From Chloroflexota bacterium (GTDB lineage: Bacteria; Chloroflexota; Anaerolineae; JACRMK01), in contig JACQEC010000089.1 in the NCBI GenBank assembly GCA_016200765.1, positions 1-19,524 of the forward strand: 19,524 bases of DNA, given 5' to 3'. The position numbers and the translations under genes are program-made. The first letter of the stretch is position 1. Every line of letters starts with the position of its first letter. The notes beneath the pieces are model-generated. The model had not been told where the DNA came from, searched no databases, and was given only the letters and a program-made list of their open reading frames with translations. Of the stretch, positions 15,407 through 19,524 are shown piece after piece.

Positions 15407-15519
15407 ATCACCGCGTGAACGAGCAGGGTACGGGCGAAGCCGCGCGCATGAATCACCGCGTCCACGAGCAGGACGCTCGCGCGCCGCTTCACCCCTACCG
15501 CACGCGGCTTCGCCCTTAC
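15383..15519. repeat. GTAGGGGCGAAGCCGCGCGC-type repeat cluster
   Basis: Four related 20-bp units: plus strand at 15383-15402 and 15428-15447, minus strand at 15479-15498 and 15500-15519. The first two belong to a 45-bp tandem duplication (15387-15431 and 15432-15476) whose first 30 bases are identical. The plus and minus units face each other, so the transcript could fold into a long GC-rich hairpin. The first unit overlaps the stop of the epimerase gene, and the last ends 26 bases before the next start. Apart from these units and a GGAGG at 15539-15543, the 139-base gap holds nothing I recognise. Confidence 0.85.
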
Positions 15520-15545
15520 GCCGCGCAACCACGCGACCGGAGGCC

Positions 15546-18500
15546 GTGAGCCTGCGCGTCCTCGTCGTCACCCTGCTCTACAAGCCGGACGGCGGCCCCA
15601 GCGCCCCGCTCTACGCGATGCTTTGCGAAGAGCTGGCGCGGCGCGGCCATGCGGTGACGGTCATCGCCGCCGTGCCGCACTACCCCTCCGGCGCCGTGCC
15701 GCCGGAATTTAGCGGGCCATGGATCAGCCGCAGGCAGGAGAACGGCGTGACGGTCATCCGCGTGGCCGTGCCGTCCGCCGACCGCTCTCGTCTCTGGGTA
15801 CGTCTTATCCAATTCGCCTGCTACCAACTCGGCGCGGCGTGGGCGGGCTTGCGCGAGCCGTACGATGTCGTGCTGGCCGGCAATCCCGCGCTAGAAATCT
15901 TCTTGCCGTTCGCCCTGCTGTCTACCCTGCGCCGCAAACCAGCGGTCTTTTCGGTGCACGATGTCTATCCCGATGTGGGCGTGCGGTTGGGCATATTCAA
16001 ACAGCCAGCCGTCATCAAGGCGGTCGCCGCCCTCGAGCGTTTCTGCTTGAGCCGTTCCGCCCAAGTGCGCATCCTCTCCGAGTCGTTCGCGCCGGGCCTG
16101 CGCGCGCTGGGCGTGCCGGACTCCAAGCTAACCCTCATTTACGATTGGGGCGATACCGAACTCATCCAGCCCCTGCCGCGCGATAACCCTTTTGCGCGGG
16201 AGCACGGCCTGAGTGACTGTTTTGTTGCGCTCTACGCGGGCAATCTGGGGCTTTCGCAAGGGCTGGAGAACGTGCTGGCGGCGGCTGAACGGCTGGCCGC
16301 GCACCCCGACATCCGCTTCGTGTTCGTGGGCGAAGGGAGCGCGCGCCGGGAACTGATGGGACTGGTGGAGCAACGGCAGCTACACAACGTCGTGTTCATT
16401 CCCTTTCAACCCCGCGACCGCCTGCCGGAAGTGCTGGCAACAGCCGATGTCTCGCTGGTGGTCTTGCGACGGGGCATCGGCGCCGAATCACTGCCCTCAA
16501 AAGTGTTCTCGGCTCTGGCGAGTGGGCGGCCGCTGATCGCCAGTGTGGACGAAGACAGTCCCGCGTGGCGGCTGGTGGAGCGGGCGCAGGCTGGCGTGTG
16601 CCTGCCGCCGGAGGATCCCGCGCGGCTGGCGGACGCGGTGCTGGCGCTAAAACAGGACGCGGCCCGGCGCGAGCAGTTGGGGCAAAATAGCCGCGCTTAC
16701 GCCCTGGAGCATCATTCGCCGCACTCGGCGGCAGAGGCCTTTGAGAAACTGTTGGCCGCGGCGGCCAGAGTTGATTTTAGATTTCCGATTTTTGATTTTA
16801 GATTGACAGTCAAAAATCAAAAATCTAAAATTCTTCGTGAGGGGGCATTGACGACCAACCCGATTGAGAATGAGCCTGCCGTCGAAAACATCGCCCGCTG
16901 TCCCATTTGCGAGGCTAAGGCGTTCACCGTCTGGATGGACGACGGTAAGCCGACCCGCTATGTGCGATGCCAGAACTGCCGCACGGTTTATGCCGCACCG
17001 CGCGCGCCGGCGGCGCGACGCTTCGCCTCGCTGGATCAGACCTTTGGTCTAGGTGAAACAGCCTTTGAGAACGCCGCGCTCCGGCGCGCCACACTCGCGT
17101 CGGAGGCGGCGATTATCCAGCGGGTTGTGCGCTCCGGCCGACTGCTGGATGTGGGCTGTGATTTGGGCGACTTTTTCTTGTCGTTCCCCGACCCACTGTG
17201 GCAGCGCTTCGGCGTGGAGCTCTCGCCATCTGCCGCGGCTTACGCCGCCGAGCGCCATGCCGCCGAGGTTCGCCCCGGCACCATTCATCAGGCCGCCTAT
17301 CCCGACCAGTTCTTTGATCTGGTGACCATGATAGACATGCTATACTATCTTGACAAACCGCAGGCCGATTTGAAAGAAGTGGCGCGGGTGCTGAAGCCGG
17401 GTGGATTTCTGGGGATTGAAGTTCCCGGGCAAGCCTACCAACTCCTACGCAGCCGGGGCATACTGTGCTGGTTGTTGGAGCGGCAATGGACACGCCTGCG
17501 CACCGATTCAGCGTACCTGTTCTGGCCCAACCCGCTGGGCCTACTGCGGCTGTTGAGGCGCAGCGGCTTTCGCATGGTGGGCTGGTACGCCATGCCAAGC
17601 CCAACACAGCCCAACTCTGTGCAGAAGGTTCTGTCCTCCCTCTATTTCAACACGATCATGCGGCTGGCGCGCCGCTCGGTTGGCGTGATGACGCTGGTGC
17701 CCAAGTATCTGTGCATTGCCCAACTGGAGCCGCAACCGCTCGTGGCCGCGCATCCGGCCACCGACAACAGCAAGCGCGTGGTTCTGCTGTCGTCGCGGAA
17801 AAGCACGTACGGGGCGCAGGTCTTGCGCGCGGCGCAAAAGGCCGGCCTGCCCATCACCGCAGTCATCGTCGAGGAAACGGTATCGCGCGGCGGCTGGAAG
17901 CGGTTTGGCCTTTATCTGAAAAGGTACGGCGCAATAGCGGTGGTGTTCCGCACCATCGAGCACCGCATTTCCGAAATAGGCCGCAAGTTCAAGGGCGAGA
18001 GACCGCTGGAGACGATTGAGCAGGCGGCGGCGGCGACAGGCGTTGCGCTGGAGAATGTGAGCAGTCTGAACAGCGCCGAGGCGCACGACCACATTCGCCG
18101 CTGGCGTCCCAGCCTCGCCCTGCTGGGCGGCACCCGCATCCTGAACGCCAAAACGATTGACCTGTTGCCGTTGGGTATCCTGAATTCACACCCGGGCCTA
18201 TTGCCAAAATATCGCGGCAACTACTGCAACCGCTGGGCGCTGCTCAACAACGACGACTGTGGCGTCAGTGTATATCAACTGGAAGCCGGTCTGGATACCG
18301 GGCCCATGCTGGCGAAGCAGGTTGTCTGCCGCGAGCGCGGAGAGTGGTGCACGAACTTTGAACGGCGCATCACGGCTCTGGGCGCAGAATTCGTCGCTGT
18401 AACCGCCGAGCAGTATCTATCCGGCCAGGTAAGGCCGGTCGAGCAAGTCTTGACCGAAGGGCAGATGTACGGGCTGATGCCTATATTCACCAACCTTCGG

Positions 18501-18557
18501 CTCTATTACCGGTTGTGGGCAGAGGATCGCCGGCGACAGCAACCCGAACAGAAGTAG
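15546..18557 (+). CDS. three-domain GT4 glycosyltransferase / Cys4-SAM methyltransferase / formyltransferase
   Basis: One uninterrupted 1003-codon frame. Residues 1-408 form a complete WbuB/WcaI-like GT4 glycosyltransferase: YKPDGGPSAPL, VFSVHDVYPDVGVRLG (134-149), LYAGNLGLSQGLENVL (229-244), ESLPSKVFSALASGRPLIAS (314-333). Residues 409-434 come from an AT-rich repeat. Residues 452-478 hold a Cys4 zinc site (C452, C455, C475, C478), followed by a SAM methyltransferase with LLDVGCDLGDFF (533-544) and VARVLKPGGFLGIEVPG. Residues of about 740-980 are a Formyl_trans_N domain with catalytic N880, H882 (NSHPGLLPKYRG) and D917 (GLDTGPM). Such formyltransferases use N10-formyl-tetrahydrofolate to N-formylate sugar amines. 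The start is GTG 15546 after GGAGG (spacing only two bases). Either it is a true fusion or two genes whose separation has been lost; an internal TTG at 16848 could still start the second part. Confidence 0.85.
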   Translation: MSLRVLVVTLLYKPDGGPSAPLYAMLCEELARRGHAVTVIAAVPHYPSGAVPPEFSGPWISRRQENGVTVIRVAVPSADRSRLWVRLIQFACYQLGAAWAGLREPYDVVLAGNPALEIFLPFALLSTLRRKPAVFSVHDVYPDVGVRLGIFKQPAVIKAVAALERFCLSRSAQVRILSESFAPGLRALGVPDSKLTLIYDWGDTELIQPLPRDNPFAREHGLSDCFVALYAGNLGLSQGLENVLAAAERLAAHPDIRFVFVGEGSARRELMGLVEQRQLHNVVFIPFQPRDRLPEVLATADVSLVVLRRGIGAESLPSKVFSALASGRPLIASVDEDSPAWRLVERAQAGVCLPPEDPARLADAVLALKQDAARREQLGQNSRAYALEHHSPHSAAEAFEKLLAAAARVDFRFPIFDFRLTVKNQKSKILREGALTTNPIENEPAVENIARCPICEAKAFTVWMDDGKPTRYVRCQNCRTVYAAPRAPAARRFASLDQTFGLGETAFENAALRRATLASEAAIIQRVVRSGRLLDVGCDLGDFFLSFPDPLWQRFGVELSPSAAAYAAERHAAEVRPGTIHQAAYPDQFFDLVTMIDMLYYLDKPQADLKEVARVLKPGGFLGIEVPGQAYQLLRSRGILCWLLERQWTRLRTDSAYLFWPNPLGLLRLLRRSGFRMVGWYAMPSPTQPNSVQKVLSSLYFNTIMRLARRSVGVMTLVPKYLCIAQLEPQPLVAAHPATDNSKRVVLLSSRKSTYGAQVLRAAQKAGLPITAVIVEETVSRGGWKRFGLYLKRYGAIAVVFRTIEHRISEIGRKFKGERPLETIEQAAAATGVALENVSSLNSAEAHDHIRRWRPSLALLGGTRILNAKTIDLLPLGILNSHPGLLPKYRGNYCNRWALLNNDDCGVSVYQLEAGLDTGPMLAKQVVCRERGEWCTNFERRITALGAEFVAVTAEQYLSGQVRPVEQVLTEGQMYGLMPIFTNLRLYYRLWAEDRRRQQPEQK
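16773..16832. repeat. AT-rich palindromic repeat, copy 2 (inside coding frame)
   Basis: Same family as 14318-14370, in the opposite orientation: 16794-16831 matches the minus strand of 14319-14356 at 35 of 38 bases. Outer arms GATTTTAGATT (16773-16783) and AATCTAAAAT (16822-16831) are complementary. It lies exactly where the glycosyltransferase domain ends and is translated as DFRFPIFDFRLTVKNQKSKI. The other two plus-strand frames contain stops within it (TGA at 16804 and TGA at 16772), so only one frame reads through. Confidence 0.9.
16839..16850 (+). promoter_or_regulatory. possible internal ribosome binding site and TTG start
   Basis: GAGGGGG (16839-16845) is followed two bases later by an in-frame TTG (16848-16850), giving a start at LTTNPIENEPAVENIARCPIC, just ahead of the Cys4 domain. 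The words after the two AT-rich repeats are alike (TCGTGGAGGG after copy 1, TCGTGAGGGGG after copy 2). After copy 1 this is a genuine translation start. It suggests the methyltransferase-formyltransferase was, or still is, a separate 569-aa gene product. The short spacing makes this uncertain. Confidence 0.4.
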
Positions 18558-18564
18558 CCGCGCC

Positions 18565-19521
18565 ATGAACGCCGATTGTTTTGCCGAGTGGCTCTCCCGT
18601 CAGGGCCATGAGGTGACGCGCACCGCCAGCAGTTATTGGGTTCAGGCCGGTCCGCGCATTTATCAAGCGTTCCCCTATCACTGGCTGATTGAGCCTGCGG
18701 AAGATGAGCTGACGGATTTACTCAAACGGCAGCGCGCGATTGCCCTGCGCTATTCGACCCCCTTTGAAGCCTCGCAGGGGCAGGTCAGCTACCACGTGGT
18801 GCTGGCCAACAAGCCGTACACAGCGGCGAGCCTAAGCAAGAAAGCGCGCTATGATGTCAACCAGGGGCTGAAGCATGTCCGCGTCGAGCCGATCGCTTTC
18901 GCCCGCCTGGCGGAGGAGGGCTGGCGACTGCGGACGGACACGCTCGCCCGTCAGGGGCGGAGCGGGGCCGAAAGCCGCGAGGGGTGGCGGCGGCTGTGCA
19001 TGAGCGCGGAGGGACTGCCCGGTTTTGAGGCTTGGGGCGCCATCCATCAAGGAGAACTGGCGGCGGCGCTGTTGGCCTTCACGCTCGACGACTGTTGCAG
19101 TATCCTTTACCAGCAGAGCCTATCAGCGCACCTGAAGCATGAGGTCAACAACGCGCTCGCCTTCGTGTTCACAGGCGAGGCGCTTGGCCGCGCAGGCGTA
19201 TCGCGCGTGTTTTACGGCTTGCACTCGCTCGACGCGCCCGCCAGCGTGGATGAGTTCAAGTTTCGTATGGGCTACGAGCCACAGCCCGTGCGTCAGCGCG
19301 TCGTGAGCCATCCATGGCTGGCGCGGTTCTTCACGCCGGCCAGCCACCGCTTGATCAAGCAGTTGATGCGCCGCAGGCCGAATAGCCACAGCCTGCCGAA
19401 GGCCGAAGGCATCTTGCGCTTCTATCTCGAAGGCCGGCGTCCGGCGCAGGAGCAGGTGTGGCCGGAGGCCCTAGCGCGCCACCCGTCCGAGCCGAACGCC
19501 GCCGCATCGCGCACGACATGA
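18565..19521 (+). CDS. FemAB/BioF2-like GNAT-fold acyltransferase
   Basis: A 318-aa protein resembling the FemAB-like / Acetyltransf_6 group of the GNAT superfamily, which attach acyl or aminoacyl groups to cell-wall or glycan amines. SLSKKARYDVNQGLKHVRVEPI (about 89-110) resembles the 'l..k.R..i.ka.k.g..v' helix between the two half-domains. FEAWGAIHQGELAAALLAFTLDDCCSILYQQSLSAH (about 154-188) is the 'G...v.G.lva......' strand pair, followed by VNNALAFVFTGEALGRAGVSRVFYGLHSLDAPASVDEFKFRMGYEP, equivalent to the C-terminal 'd.G.......gl..FK..fG' region. It begins seven bases after the three-domain gene with no obvious ribosome binding site. Its ending ATGA implies that the operon continues. It may act on the same amino sugar that the formyltransferase modifies. 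The subfamily is likely; donor and acceptor are unknown. Confidence 0.75.
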   Translation: MNADCFAEWLSRQGHEVTRTASSYWVQAGPRIYQAFPYHWLIEPAEDELTDLLKRQRAIALRYSTPFEASQGQVSYHVVLANKPYTAASLSKKARYDVNQGLKHVRVEPIAFARLAEEGWRLRTDTLARQGRSGAESREGWRRLCMSAEGLPGFEAWGAIHQGELAAALLAFTLDDCCSILYQQSLSAHLKHEVNNALAFVFTGEALGRAGVSRVFYGLHSLDAPASVDEFKFRMGYEPQPVRQRVVSHPWLARFFTPASHRLIKQLMRRRPNSHSLPKAEGILRFYLEGRRPAQEQVWPEALARHPSEPNAAASRTT

Positions 19522-19524
19522 GAC
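19518..19524 (+). CDS. start of a further gene, truncated by the window end
   Basis: The ATG at 19518 overlaps the stop of the acyltransferase gene (ATGA), the same arrangement as at 1081. Only two codons are visible (ATG AGA), so nothing can be said about the product. Confidence 0.3.

Noticed and set aside
15383..15519. CRISPR array
   Set aside because: The units are few, occur in both orientations, have unequal spacing and lack unique spacers; no cas gene is nearby.

Overview
The window is a 19.5-kb, GC-rich block of 15 substantial genes plus the first bases of a sixteenth, all on the + strand and tightly packed. It reads as the middle of a Wzx/Wzy-type cell-surface polysaccharide locus from an uncultured bacterium. 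Three families of short repeats lie in and between the genes: a GATTTTAGATTTTTGATTTT-type AT-rich palindrome, a CCCCCGA...TCGGGGG palindrome with a GAGAGGGGCCGGGGGTGAGG tail, and GTAGGGGCGAAGCCGCGCGC units. As I recall, such repeats are common in Chloroflexota (Anaerolineae-like) genomes. That assignment is tentative; no rRNA or other marker gene is present.

Layout. 1-1848: sugar aminotransferase of the DegT family (5' end outside the window) followed by a DesVI/TylM1-like methyltransferase, a possible amino-sugar N-methylation pair. 1873-3956: a membrane-anchored TPR protein and a second SAM methyltransferase. 3953-9177: Wzx-like flippase, GT4 glycosyltransferase, CgeB-like glycosyltransferase and Wzy-like polymerase. 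9225-12491: FkbM methyltransferase and two GT4 glycosyltransferases that start with TTG. A 119-bp gap is the only good candidate for an internal promoter. 12611-15406: NodU/CmcH-type O-carbamoyltransferase and a plant-type GDP-mannose 3,5-epimerase. 15546-18557: one 1003-codon frame joining a GT4 glycosyltransferase, a Cys4/SAM methyltransferase and a formyltransferase. 18565-19521: a FemAB/GNAT-like acyltransferase.

Working model. The epimerase makes GDP-L-galactose and/or GDP-L-gulose. The aminotransferase supplies an amino sugar. Five glycosyltransferase units build a lipid-linked repeat that is decorated by methyl, carbamoyl, formyl and perhaps acyl or aminoacyl groups, flipped by Wzx and polymerised by Wzy. 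Next to one another, the carbamoyltransferase and GDP-mannose 3,5-epimerase recall the BlmD/BlmG pair that makes the carbamoylated gulose-mannose of bleomycin.

The most unusual structural signal is the repeats inside coding sequence. One AT-rich palindrome fills the exact junction between glycosyltransferase and methyltransferase in the 1003-aa frame. A GC-rich palindrome sits in frame within a glycosyltransferase. Another lies in the N-terminus of the TPR gene. A third family encodes the C-terminus of the epimerase. No tRNA, rRNA, CRISPR array, transposase or minus-strand gene was found.
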